Assembly: GCF_002750975.1 (NCBI RefSeq)
Contig: NZ_PEJS01000001.1
Location: 2,852,001 to 2,916,000 of the forward strand
Reading direction: 5' to 3'
From: Stenotrophomonas indicatrix
GTDB lineage: Bacteria > Pseudomonadota > Gammaproteobacteria > Xanthomonadales > Xanthomonadaceae
DNA length: 64,000 bases
Of this stretch, positions 16,088 to 24,261 are shown piece by piece. The notes under the pieces were generated by a model. It searched no databases and was not told where the DNA came from. It saw nothing but the letters and a program-made list of their open reading frames with translations. How positions within the stretch are numbered: the stretch's first letter is position 1; each line of letters starts with the position of its first letter. The position numbers were made by a program, and so were the translations under genes.

Positions 16088-16330
16088 GGTTTACAGATGG
16101 TGAGCCGCCGAAAAGGGTGGCCGGGCTTCGAAAACCCGCTTTGTCGAACGTTGTTTACGCTTGCCAGCCGGCGTCACCTTGCGTGGCGCCGGCTGGCAAT
16201 CCGTCTGCCGGCTATGGCGGGCGGGGCGTGGGGGCCTTCGGGCCAGCCGGAGCGTTCGACACCGGTTTTCGAGCCACGTCTCCGTCCGCCACCTTTGAGT
16301 GGCGGCTACCGTCTGTCCTGCACGGAGCCT
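16088..16330 (+). promoter_or_regulatory. Highly structured leader with nested inverted repeats upstream of a small gene
   Basis: Several complementary segments are nested around a common centre. ACAGATGGTGAGCCGCC (about 16092) faces GGCGGCTACCGTCTGT (about 16301). CTTCGAAAACC and GTCGAACG (about 16125-16150) face CGTTCGAC and GGTTTTCGAG (about 16253-16275). Inside lies a perfect 13-bp stem, 16161-16173 with 16187-16199, and a GGCC-rich hairpin near 16230. The structure ends just before the ATG at 16335. As RNA it would fold into a multi-branched leader; as DNA it could extrude as a cruciform. Function unknown; a cis-regulatory leader is an inference. Confidence 0.6.
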
Positions 16331-16334
16331 TGCC

Positions 16335-16709
16335 ATGAACGCATCGGATTTCCCCCATCTGCACGCCTACCTCGGCCCGGCAGACGCCGACGAGGACACG
16401 GAATCGTCGCCATCGCTTGATCCCACCACGCTGGTTGCGACCCTGCGACGCATCGGTACCGGCGCCGCCGCTGACGGTCAGCCGTGGCCGGAGCGGTATC
16501 AACTTCCCAGCCGGTGCATGGCGCTGGCCGATGCCGATTGCGCGCTGGCCGGGCTGCGCGTGGTGCAGGAGGTCCTGCTGGCCGCCGAACGCACCCGGCA
16601 GAACGGCGCGCCGGAGGAGTACGTCGGCGACCGGGTCATGGAAGGCCTGATGCTGGCCTGCCTGGCCTTGTGCACGCAGGCAAGCACACGACTGCAGCCG
16701 CAGCTGTAA
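16335..16709 (+). CDS. Small helical hypothetical protein, possibly DUF3077-like
   Basis: A 124-residue soluble protein with GGAGCC upstream of the ATG. The N-terminal third is acidic and disordered-looking (ADADEDTESSPSLDP). The C-terminal half is helical (ALAGLRVVQEVLLAAERT, DRVMEGLMLACLALCTQASTRL). Size, order of regions and the structured leader recall DUF3077-type genes of pseudomonads, but the resemblance is from memory and weak. No enzymatic motif. It is followed 31 bp later by the 19-bp stem hairpin at 16741-16781, and converges with ridA. Confidence 0.65.
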   Translation: MNASDFPHLHAYLGPADADEDTESSPSLDPTTLVATLRRIGTGAAADGQPWPERYQLPSRCMALADADCALAGLRVVQEVLLAAERTRQNGAPEEYVGDRVMEGLMLACLALCTQASTRLQPQL

Positions 16710-16740
16710 CGGATGTTGCAGCGTCAGCCCCCCGGCAAAC

Positions 16741-16781
16741 GGGGTCAGATCCCTTTTCCGGAGGAAAAGGGATCTGACCCC
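16741..16781. repeat. 19-bp perfect inverted repeat GGGGTCAGATCCC type
   Basis: Arms 16741-16759 and 16763-16781 are perfectly complementary around a 3-nt loop (GGA). It lies between two convergent genes and could terminate both, although there is no clean T tract outside the stem. The GGGGTCAGATCCC motif looks like a dispersed xanthomonad intergenic repeat. Similar GGGGACGGAGGG elements occur at 30780 and 54873. Confidence 0.85.
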
Positions 16782-16791
16782 TGTCCGGTCA

Positions 16792-17139
16792 TTACGGCAC
16801 TGCCGCCGTGACGATGATTTCGACCTTCCATTCGGCGTGCGCAAGCTTGGCTTCAACCGTGGCGCGGGCCGGGGTCGCGCCCTCCACCACCCACTCGTCC
16901 CACGCCTTGTTCATGCCCTCGAAATCGGCCATGTCGGCCAGGAAGATCTCCGCACGCAGCACGTGCTGGCGGTCACTGGCCACCAGCGCCAGCAGCTTGT
17001 CGATCTCGGCCAGCACCTGCCGGGTCTGGCCGGTGATGTCCTGGCTGGTGTCTTCCGGAATCTGGCCGGAAAGGTAGGCGACCTTGTTGTACACGGTCAT
17101 CTCGGACATGCGCGGTCCGACGTCGTAACGCTCCATCAT
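16792..17139 (-). CDS. RidA family protein
   Basis: A 115-residue protein of the YjgF/YER057c/UK114 (Rid) family. It starts at a double ATG at 17139/17136 with AGGAG about nine bases upstream. Family patterns are YNKVAYLSGQIP, the oligomer interface DITGQTRQVLAEIDKLLA, and a C-terminal ATVEAKLAHAEWKVEIIVTA that carries the glutamate typical of the trimer clefts. The arginine of canonical RidA that binds the imine carboxylate is not evident where expected, so it may belong to a Rid2-7 subgroup without proven deaminase activity. It converges with the small gene at 16335. Confidence 0.88.
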   Translation of the reverse strand: MMERYDVGPRMSEMTVYNKVAYLSGQIPEDTSQDITGQTRQVLAEIDKLLALVASDRQHVLRAEIFLADMADFEGMNKAWDEWVVEGATPARATVEAKLAHAEWKVEIIVTAAVP

Positions 17140-17331
17140 GGGCGTGGCTCCTGCGGGTGGTCTGGACTGCATTCTCACCCAGCCGGCGTTGGAAGTGTGT
17201 GCCCGGTGCGGCCACTGGATACCGCCACCACCAGCACAGCGGCAGTGCTGGTCAAACGGCGTGGACAGGCGCACGATGCGCCACGCCTGCGTTGACACCG
17301 CCCTCGCCCTTTCTGACGCACCCTTGCGCCG

Positions 17332-19896
17332 ATGACCGCACCCACCGATTCCACTGCCTCCCCTTCCACACCGACCTGGAAGCGGGTCGTCACCATCGTC
17401 GTCCCGCTGTTGATCCTCGCGCTGGCCCTGCATGGGCTGGCCGGCGAATTCGACGAGCATGGCTACCGCGCCATCCGCCAGGCCTTCCGCGAGCTCAGCG
17501 CTGCGCAGATCGCGCTGACCGTGCTGCTCGGCCTGGCCAGCTACGCCTGCCTGATCGGCTTCGATGCGATCGGCCTGCGCCGCAGTGGTATCCGCGTGCA
17601 CCCGGCACGGATCGGCATCACCGCCTTCCTCGCCCACACCCTGGGCCAGACCGTGGGCTTTGCCGCCCTCACCGGCGGCGCAGTGCGCCTGCGCGGCTAC
17701 CGCAGTGCCGGCCTGGACCTGGCGCAGATCGGCCAGGTGGTGCTGATGAGCACGCTCGGCTTCATCTTCGGCGCGTGGCTGCTGATCGGCGTTGCGCTGT
17801 GCATGGAGCCGGCCGCTGCCGCGCTTGCGCTGCCGCTGGACCCCGGCGCGGTGCGCGTGGTCGGCATCGTCGCGCTGCTCGCCTATGCGGCCACCTTCGT
17901 CCTGGTCGGCCGCAACGGTCGCCAGTTCCGCATCTTCGGCCATGGCCTGTGGCTGCCCGACCGGCGCACCATGCTCGGGGTCACCGTGTTGAGCGTGGTT
18001 GAACTGGTCCTGGCCAGTGCCGCGTTCTATGTGCTGCTGCCCGATTCCACGCCGACCGGCCTGCCCGGTTTCGTCGGCCTGTATCTGGTGGCCGTGCTGG
18101 CCGGCCTGGTGTCGACGGTACCGGCCGGCCTTGGCGTGTTCGAGTGGAGCCTGCTGAAGCTGCTGCCGCAGGTGGCGCCGGCTGCAGTACTGGCGGCGGC
18201 ATTGATCTACCGCGTCAGCTACTACGTGCTGCCGCTGCTGCTGGCCACCGTGCTGGCCCTGGCGCCCGCGCTGCGGCAGCCGCTGCAGGCCAGCGCAGGT
18301 GCCACCCGCGCCGGCTGGTACGCGCTGCGTCCGTGGTTGCCGCAGATCATCGCGCTGGCCGCCTTCAGTGTCGGTGCCGCGCTGGTCATCGACGGCACCC
18401 TGCCCACACCGCGACGGCACCTGATCAATGCCTCGCTGCCGATCCTGGAAACCTCGCACCTGATCGGCAGCCTGGCCGGCGTCGCCCTGCTGCTGATCGG
18501 CCAGGGCCTGGCCCGCCGCAGCCACGCGGCCTGGATGCTGGCGATGGCGATCTGCGTGATCGCACCGCTGCCGATCTGGCTGCGCGGTGGCCAACCGCTG
18601 ATCGCCTTGTCGGCATTACTGGTGGCGATGGCGCTGTGGGCGGCGCGGCGCGAGTTCTATCGCCAGGGCGCGCTGCTGGACGAAGCCTGGTCGTGGCCAT
18701 GGCTGCGCAACCTCGGCCTGGTGCTGGTGGCGGTGACGTGGCTGCTGTTCTTCACTTACAGCCACGTCGAATACCAGAACGAGCTGTGGTGGCAGTTCGC
18801 CGTGTCCGGCAATGCGCCGCGCGCGCTGCGTGCACTGCTGCTGGTGGCGATGGCGCTGGTGATGTTCGGCCTGGCGCGGCTGCTGCACAGCACGCGCAGC
18901 CCGCTGCCGCCTGCCGACGACGCAACCCTGCAGGCGCTGGCACCGGTGCTGGCCGGCGCCACCGACACCCAGGCCTGCCTGGTGCTGACTGCCGACAAGG
19001 CGGTGCTGCGCGATGAGCAGCACAAGGGCTTTGTGATGATGCAGCGCTACGGCGGCTCGCTGATCGCGATGGGCGATCCGGTCGGGCCACCGGAGGTGGC
19101 GCGCGCACTGATCTGGCGCTTCCGCGAAGAAGCCGACCGGCTCGGACTGCGCCCGGTGTTCTACCAGGTGGGTGAGGCGTATTGGCAGACCTATCTCGAT
19201 CTCGGCCTGGGCCTGGTCAAGCTGGGCGAAGAGGCCATGGTGCCGCTGCACGACTTCGGTCTGGAAGGCCGCGAGCGTGCCGACCTGCGGCAAGCCTGGA
19301 ACCGCGGCAAGCGCGGCGGGCTGTCCTTCCGCGTAGCACCGGCGGAAGAGATCCCTGCCCTGCTGCCACGCCTGCATGCGATTTCCAACGCCTGGCTGGA
19401 GGACAAGTCAGGCGACGAGAAAGGCTTCTCGCTGGGCAGCTACGACCCGGACTATCTCGTGCGTTTCCCGATCGCCCTGGTCGAAGCTGAAGGCCGGATC
19501 GTGGCCTTTGCCAACCTGTGGCAGGCACCGGCGGGCGCCGAACTGTCGGTGGATCTGATGCGCCACGTCAGCGACGCGCCGAAGGGCACGATGGATTTCC
19601 TGTTCATCGAGTTGTTCCTGTGGGGCCGCGCGCAGGGCTATGCACGGTTCTCGCTGGGCATGGCACCGCTGTCCGGCCTGGCCCAGCACCGCCTGGCCGG
19701 TCGCTGGAACCGCCTGGCCGGCCTGCTCGCACGACACGGCGAGCGCTTCTATGGCTTCAGCGGCCTGCGCAGGTTCAAGTCGAAGTTCGATCCGCAGTGG
19801 CGACCGCGCTACCTGGCCGCGCCCGGCGGCATGCACCTGCCGGCTGCACTGCTGGATGCCACGCGGCTGATCTCGCTGGACCCGCGGCGCAACTGA
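17332..19896 (+). CDS. mprF: Bifunctional lysylphosphatidylglycerol synthase/flippase MprF
   Basis: An 854-residue membrane enzyme. The N-terminal two thirds (to about residue 520) contain more than a dozen hydrophobic helices, including LAHTLGQTVGFAALTGGAVRLRGYRSAGLDL and VSTVPAGLGVFEWSLLKLL, typical of the flippase part. The cytosolic C-terminal domain (about 545-850) is the DUF2156/GNAT-like aminoacyl transferase (MMQRYGGSLIAMGDPVGP, GEEAMVPLHDFGLEG, VDLMRHVSDAPKGTMDFLF, GMAPLSGL, YGFSGLRRFKSKFDPQW). It transfers lysine (sometimes alanine) from tRNA to phosphatidylglycerol, lowering surface charge and cationic peptide binding. Its neighbour acvB, facing it from the right, is expected to reverse this reaction. 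Confidence 0.96.
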   Translation: MTAPTDSTASPSTPTWKRVVTIVVPLLILALALHGLAGEFDEHGYRAIRQAFRELSAAQIALTVLLGLASYACLIGFDAIGLRRSGIRVHPARIGITAFLAHTLGQTVGFAALTGGAVRLRGYRSAGLDLAQIGQVVLMSTLGFIFGAWLLIGVALCMEPAAAALALPLDPGAVRVVGIVALLAYAATFVLVGRNGRQFRIFGHGLWLPDRRTMLGVTVLSVVELVLASAAFYVLLPDSTPTGLPGFVGLYLVAVLAGLVSTVPAGLGVFEWSLLKLLPQVAPAAVLAAALIYRVSYYVLPLLLATVLALAPALRQPLQASAGATRAGWYALRPWLPQIIALAAFSVGAALVIDGTLPTPRRHLINASLPILETSHLIGSLAGVALLLIGQGLARRSHAAWMLAMAICVIAPLPIWLRGGQPLIALSALLVAMALWAARREFYRQGALLDEAWSWPWLRNLGLVLVAVTWLLFFTYSHVEYQNELWWQFAVSGNAPRALRALLLVAMALVMFGLARLLHSTRSPLPPADDATLQALAPVLAGATDTQACLVLTADKAVLRDEQHKGFVMMQRYGGSLIAMGDPVGPPEVARALIWRFREEADRLGLRPVFYQVGEAYWQTYLDLGLGLVKLGEEAMVPLHDFGLEGRERADLRQAWNRGKRGGLSFRVAPAEEIPALLPRLHAISNAWLEDKSGDEKGFSLGSYDPDYLVRFPIALVEAEGRIVAFANLWQAPAGAELSVDLMRHVSDAPKGTMDFLFIELFLWGRAQGYARFSLGMAPLSGLAQHRLAGRWNRLAGLLARHGERFYGFSGLRRFKSKFDPQWRPRYLAAPGGMHLPAALLDATRLISLDPRRN

Positions 19897-19905
19897 CGCC
19901 CCGAT

Positions 19906-19973
19906 CCGCCGGGCATGGCCCGGCGCCACCTGATGGATCGTCCGCACGGGTAGCGCCGGGCCATGCCCGGCGG
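19906..19973. repeat. Inverted pair of GTAG (SMAG-like) palindromes between mprF and acvB
   Basis: GTAG at 19950 opens GCGCCGGGCCATGCCCGGCG (to 19973). An inverted partner CCGCCGGGCATGGCCCGG is at 19906-19930. The pair is centred between two convergent stops and can fold into one long hairpin. The GTAG-plus-palindrome form is that of SMAG repeats of S. maltophilia. Confidence 0.85.
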
Positions 19974-19990
19974 TGGTTCCATGAGGCCGA

Positions 19991-21325
19991 TTACACGCCG
20001 CCCTTGAGGATCACCTCGGCCAGGCGATCGTAGTCACCGCCGAAGTGATGGTCACCCGGCAATTTGACCTTGTGCACGCCGTCGTTGCCCGGCAGATCGG
20101 GGCACAGCGCATCCTCGTCCTTGTCGCCGTACACGCACAGGGTCCTGTCCGCCGGCAGCTTCGCCACTTCCGGCGCGATCGGCAGGCCGCCGCCACCGCC
20201 GCCCAGCCAGTTGCTGACATGGAATTCAAAGTCGGCGTTCCTGCCCACCGACAGCAGCACGATGCGCTCTAGGCCAGCGCGGGTGCCTGCATCAAGCTGG
20301 TTGATGGTGGCTGGCAGCACGTCGGCGCCCTGCGAGAAACCGATCAGCATCACCTTGTCGCGCTGCCATTGCTGGCGGTAGTGGCCGATGATCTTCTGCA
20401 GATCGACAGCGAATCCCTGCGGCGTGCGTTCGCTCCAGAAATAACGCAGCGAATCGATGCCAACCACCGCCACGCCATGTTCGGCCAGGGCGCCGGCCAC
20501 GTCCTTGTCCAGGCCGGCCCAGCCGCCATCGCCGGAAACGAACACCGCCAACGTGTCACCGCTGCCCTGCGCCGGCACTTCCACTACCGGCAGCCCCTTC
20601 AGGGCATCCGGCGGCGGTGCCAGCGCGACCCCGGCCTGTGCGCCGATCACCCGCGCGGCGGCCACCAGCCCCGGTGTCGCATCGCCAGCGGCGGTGCGCT
20701 TGAATTCACGCGCCATTGCAACCTGCTGCACGAACGGGCCAGCGCTGTTGGTCGAACACCCCGGCGCGCCGGCCGCGTTCAACCACGGGAAATTCAGTTC
20801 GCTGGGCTGCAGGCGGTCGTGCTTCACGCCATCACCGCAGACCATGCGCTCGTGCACATGTGCCGGGCAGAATCCCGAGGTCAGCAGGCCGGCAAAGACC
20901 TGGGTGTCGGCCTGCGCTGCCAGCGCATAGGCCAGTTCGGCGCCTTCGCCGCTGCCGCCGACCAACGGCAGGTGATACCCCGGCAGATGCAGGAACGCCT
21001 GTACCCAACGCGAGAAATTCTCGACATCGCCCGCGCCGAACGCGCAGCTGCTGTTGCCTTCGCGCTTGAGCACGCCACGCAGGTGGGCCACATCCACCGA
21101 TGCGACCAGTGCACCATCGGCGCGCAGCGCTTCAATCGGCATGCGGCTGTCATCGGCATCGGCGCCGTCATGGAACCAGATCACCACCCGTTGCGGTGCC
21201 CCGGCCGGAACATGCACCGGCACCTGATCGAAACGTCCATGGCTGACCTGCTGCACTGACGCCACCGCTGGCACCGCCGCCAGCGCCAACACCAGTCCCA
21301 TCGCCCTGCCCAGCCCTGCACGCAT
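19991..21325 (-). CDS. acvB: AcvB/VirJ-type lysylphosphatidylglycerol hydrolase
   Basis: A 444-residue periplasmic alpha/beta hydrolase. The chosen start at 21325 gives a signal peptide (MRAGLGRAMGLVLALAAVPAVA). An earlier in-frame ATG at 21376 is less likely. Two hydrolase-like halves are seen: PQRVVIWFHDGAD...LVGGSGEGAELAYALA, then the VirJ-like half VFVSGDGGWAGLDKDVAGAL...VMLIGFSQGADVLP...LCVYGDKDEDALC...LPGDHHFGGDYDRLAE. The second half carries the GFSQG nucleophile elbow plus Asp and His candidates. In Agrobacterium, AcvB hydrolyses lysyl-PG and sits with the lpiA/mprF gene; convergence with mprF here supports the same role. Start and function fairly sure. Confidence 0.9.
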   Translation of the reverse strand: MRAGLGRAMGLVLALAAVPAVASVQQVSHGRFDQVPVHVPAGAPQRVVIWFHDGADADDSRMPIEALRADGALVASVDVAHLRGVLKREGNSSCAFGAGDVENFSRWVQAFLHLPGYHLPLVGGSGEGAELAYALAAQADTQVFAGLLTSGFCPAHVHERMVCGDGVKHDRLQPSELNFPWLNAAGAPGCSTNSAGPFVQQVAMAREFKRTAAGDATPGLVAAARVIGAQAGVALAPPPDALKGLPVVEVPAQGSGDTLAVFVSGDGGWAGLDKDVAGALAEHGVAVVGIDSLRYFWSERTPQGFAVDLQKIIGHYRQQWQRDKVMLIGFSQGADVLPATINQLDAGTRAGLERIVLLSVGRNADFEFHVSNWLGGGGGGLPIAPEVAKLPADRTLCVYGDKDEDALCPDLPGNDGVHKVKLPGDHHFGGDYDRLAEVILKGGV

Positions 21326-21421
21326 CGTTTCGCATCCCGTTGGAATGCGCACACGATACGCCGCTGCTGCGTGCACGGCACGTACCGGTACAGGCGCCCT
21401 GCAATCGGGCAGGTGGTTGAT

Positions 21422-22039
21422 TCAGCGGGTGCCGGCGGCACGCCCGCGGCGATACAGCGCCAGCGCCAACCACAGCAGCCAGCCGACGATCACCGCGATC
21501 ACCAGTTTCTGCCCCAGCCCACGCGGTGGGCCACCGCGCCACAGCACGTGTACCCACAGCAGCACGAAGGCCAGCCAGGCCCAGCCCCACAACAGCGCCG
21601 CACTGCCCCGCCAGCCTGGCTCGCGGCGCAGGTACCAGGCCTGCAGCAGCATGCCGACGCTGGCGCACAGGAAGGCGGTATTGGCGGCCAGGCCGTGGAT
21701 CAACGGCGCCAGCAACGGCGTTGCCGCAGGCAGCCAGCTGTCACCGATGGCGACGGTGGCCAGGCCAACGGCAGCCACGCAGAACAACAGCGGTGCCGCT
21801 GCGCTGCGCCGCGGCCCCACGCTGTGCCGATACAACGCGATACCGAGCACGGCGATGGCCAGTGCCAGCAGGCAGTAGGCGCTGCGTAGCGCCAGGCCCC
21901 ACGGCCCATGCAGGTACAGGCTCAAGGTGGCCTTCACCCAATCCAGGTCGGCCCGCGCGAACTGCGTCCACAACGCGGTCACCACGAACAACAGCAGTGC
22001 CACCAGCGCCAGCGTCGCGGCCGGACGGGCCCGCGTCAT
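21422..22039 (-). CDS. DUF998 family membrane protein
   Basis: A 205-residue integral membrane protein with six hydrophobic helices (LALVALLLFVVTALWTQF, LRSAYCLLALAIAVLGIALY, AAPLLFCVAAVGLATVAIGD, NTAFLCASVGMLLQAWYL, LLWGWAWLAFVLLWVHVLW, LVIAVIVGWLLWLALALY). The pattern and the SVGMLLQ region match DUF998, a family of unknown function. Its ATG overlaps the stop of the small upstream gene (ATGA at 22036-22039). A start ten codons earlier is possible but loses the overlap. Confidence 0.8.
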   Translation of the reverse strand: MTRARPAATLALVALLLFVVTALWTQFARADLDWVKATLSLYLHGPWGLALRSAYCLLALAIAVLGIALYRHSVGPRRSAAAPLLFCVAAVGLATVAIGDSWLPAATPLLAPLIHGLAANTAFLCASVGMLLQAWYLRREPGWRGSAALLWGWAWLAFVLLWVHVLWRGGPPRGLGQKLVIAVIVGWLLWLALALYRRGRAAGTR

Positions 22040-22215
22040 GGGCCAGCGTCCGGATGCCGTGCCTGCCACTCAGCCAGCGCCTTGCGGTAACGCTGCAGCT
22101 CCTCGGTGTACAGGTCGAGCACGCACAACGGGCAGCCACTGCCGCAGCACTCGTTGGGACCGGGTTCTTCCGGCGGCAGCGGACGGGGATCGGCAGGAGT
22201 ATCGGAGACGGTCAC
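22036..22215 (-). CDS. Small oxidoreductase-like (PF09791-type) Cys-rich protein
   Basis: A 59-residue protein from a GTG at 22215. Its centre has the oxidoreductase-like signature PEEPGPNECCGSGCPLCVLDLYTEELQ, with four closely spaced cysteines. A helix follows (RYRKALAEWQARH). In larger proteins this segment is an N-terminal domain of oxidoreductases; bacterial stand-alone versions have no assigned function. Metal or cluster binding by the cysteines is an inference. It is translationally coupled to DUF998 downstream. An alternative GTG five codons upstream exists. Confidence 0.7.
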   Translation of the reverse strand: MTVSDTPADPRPLPPEEPGPNECCGSGCPLCVLDLYTEELQRYRKALAEWQARHPDAGP

Positions 22216-22264
22216 GGCTGCAAACAACACCACGCAATGGCAGGTGGGTAGTGTAGCGGCGCGC

Positions 22265-22867
22265 TCAGGCGCCCAGTTGGCGGCGCAGGTTGGCTCGCGC
22301 GGCGGCATCAAGCTGCTGGTCGAAAAAGTCGCTGAGGAAGATCCGCGGCGCGCGCAGCAGCCCCTGCAGGAAGCGGCGGCGTCCGGCGCGGTACAGGAAG
22401 CCCGGCACCACGCCTTTGTACTCTTCGGCCACGCCGCGGTCATACGCGGCAAACACCTCCTCGGGTGCCGCCAGGATCGCCATGTCGCAGTCGAGGAACA
22501 GCGCCGCTTCGGCATCGACATCGGCCGGGCCCAGCTCGCCATGGCGGGCGGTGAGCAGGATCAACTGCTCGACCCGGCTGGCATCGACCGATGCGAGCTC
22601 GGGCCAGTCTGCGATCGCCTGCAGGGCCAGCGCGGCCGACCTGGCCTCGTTGTCCTTGCGGCCGGCCTGGTAGATCGCATCGTGGTACAGCACTGCCAGA
22701 TAAACCTCGGCCGGCTGCTGCCAGCCCGGACCTGCAGCCACCTCCTGGCAATGCTGCAGCACCGCGCGCACATGGCCGAAGTGGTGGTAGGCGCGCGGTG
22801 GCGTCGCATAGGCATCCTGCAGTGCCTGCCAATGCGCGGGAGCGAGAGTCAGCGGGGCGAAGTCCAT
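22265..22867 (-). CDS. HD-superfamily metal-dependent phosphohydrolase-like protein
   Basis: A 200-residue cytosolic protein. The metal-binding set is visible as YHHFGHV near residue 28, LAVLYHDAIY near 60 (the HD pair), and FLDCDMAIL near 128 (distal Asp). This matches the COG4339 type of predicted HD phosphohydrolases, whose substrates are unknown. It runs in the same direction as the Cys-rich protein and DUF998 and lies 49 bp upstream of them, so a three-gene transcript is likely. The interval 22868-23096 to its right holds DnaA-box-like TTGTCCACA but no gene. Confidence 0.85.
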   Translation of the reverse strand: MDFAPLTLAPAHWQALQDAYATPPRAYHHFGHVRAVLQHCQEVAAGPGWQQPAEVYLAVLYHDAIYQAGRKDNEARSAALALQAIADWPELASVDASRVEQLILLTARHGELGPADVDAEAALFLDCDMAILAAPEEVFAAYDRGVAEEYKGVVPGFLYRAGRRRFLQGLLRAPRIFLSDFFDQQLDAAARANLRRQLGA

Positions 22868-23096
22868 GCAGGGATGATCCCGCCCTTGGCACCGCCGGGC
22901 AAGCTGGCTGTTTTTTCACCAGCCACTCACATCCCGTGCCGGGCAAGGGCGCAGGACAGTTGTCCACAGGTTTGTCGCGTGCTGGTCCACACCGGCTGTG
23001 GACGAAGCGCAGCGCTGACCGCCGGTGGATGCGGACCGCCACGCCCGGGTCTACACTGGCCGCAGGCGGGAGCGCCCGCCGCTGCCGGAAACCGTC

Positions 23097-24254
23097 ATGC
23101 GCCGTCTTGCCGCCCGATGCTTTCTCCTGCCACTGCTCGCGCTCGGCGCGCCAGCCCTGTCCGCGCAGGATGCTCCAGCCGCTGCGCCCGCCATCCCGAC
23201 CATCTCCACCGTAAAGGTCACCGCCGCCAGCGTGCCGACACCCGAACAGGTGCTCGCGATCCCGCCGGCGATGCGCGAGATGCTGCAGAAGCAGGTGATC
23301 AGCCGCAGCTACTCGCGCGACCAGCGCCTGCAGGCGCTGGTGGAAATGATCTTCAGCCAGCACGGCCTGGACCTGCAGTACGACGCCGATGCGACCTACA
23401 CCGTCAGCGAGATCTGGCAGCACCAGCGCGCCAACTGCCTCGCCTTCACCCTGCTGTTCGTCACCCTCGCCCGTGAGGCCGGCATCCAGGCGCGGGTGCA
23501 GGAAGTCGGCCAGGTGGTGTCGTGGTACCAGGACCAGGACCAAGGCGTTGTCTACAACGTCGGGCACGTCAACGCCGGCGTGGATGTCGGTGGCCGCTAC
23601 GGTACGGTCGACCTGGACCGCAACGTGCTGTACGACCGCCACGGGCCGCAACCGATTGGCCGCGAACGGGCGCTGGCGCACTACTACAACAACCGGGGCG
23701 CGGAGCAGCTGGCCGATGGCGACCTGAGCGGAGCACGTGCCTTCTTCGATGCCGCGCTGGCGCAGGATCCGGAGTTCGCCTCGACATGGAACAACATCGG
23801 CGTGCTCGACAACCGCCTGGGCGATGACCAGGCGGCCCGCACGGCGCTGGACACGGCACTGCGCCTGGACGGACGCCAGAGTGCAGCGCTGAACAACGCC
23901 AGTGCGCTCTATCGCAAACTGGGCATGACGGCGCAGGCGGAAGCCATGCAGAAGAAGCTGCAGTCGGTGCAGCGCGAGGACCCGTTCGCGCAGTACATGC
24001 AGGGTGCCCAGGCCGAACGCGCTGGCGACCTGGACAAGGCGATCACGTACTACCGGCGGGCGGTGCGCCTGTACGACACCGCGCACCAGTTCCACTTCGG
24101 CCTGGCGCGGGTGTATTTCCTGACGGGCCGGCTGCAGCGTGCGGACCGCGAACTGCTGCGGGCGCAGGAACTGGGCGGATCAACGCAGCAGGCACGCTAC
24201 CAGGCCAAGCTGGACAGCCTGGCCCGCTGGCGTGCGCAGCAGGCCAAGCGCTGA
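23097..24254 (+). CDS. Transglutaminase-like domain plus TPR exported protein
   Basis: A 385-residue protein with a signal peptide (MRRLAARCFLLPLLALGAPALSAQ). The first half looks like a transglutaminase/papain-fold domain: RANCLAFTLLFVTLAREAGI supplies the Cys on a helix, YNVGHVNAGVDVGGRYGTVDLD supplies His and Asp. The second half is at least four TPR units (HYYNNRGAEQLADGDLSGARAFF, STWNNIGVLDNRLGDDQAART, AALNNASALYRKLGMTAQAEA, QYMQGAQAERAGDLDKAITYY). Such fusions are usually envelope proteins; substrate unknown. It is divergent from the HD gene. Confidence 0.82.
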   Translation: MRRLAARCFLLPLLALGAPALSAQDAPAAAPAIPTISTVKVTAASVPTPEQVLAIPPAMREMLQKQVISRSYSRDQRLQALVEMIFSQHGLDLQYDADATYTVSEIWQHQRANCLAFTLLFVTLAREAGIQARVQEVGQVVSWYQDQDQGVVYNVGHVNAGVDVGGRYGTVDLDRNVLYDRHGPQPIGRERALAHYYNNRGAEQLADGDLSGARAFFDAALAQDPEFASTWNNIGVLDNRLGDDQAARTALDTALRLDGRQSAALNNASALYRKLGMTAQAEAMQKKLQSVQREDPFAQYMQGAQAERAGDLDKAITYYRRAVRLYDTAHQFHFGLARVYFLTGRLQRADRELLRAQELGGSTQQARYQAKLDSLARWRAQQAKR

Positions 24255-24261
24255 GGCGCGA

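Noticed and set aside
17140..18594. Upstream extension of ridA across mprF
   Set aside because: RidA homology begins at the double ATG at 17139 with a good AGGAG; the extension is the antisense of mprF.
22960..23003. DnaA-box-like TTGTCCACA and a nearby GTCCAC/CTGTGGAC pair
   Set aside because: Only one near-match plus partial ones, no AT-rich region and no dnaA/dnaN genes; not an origin.
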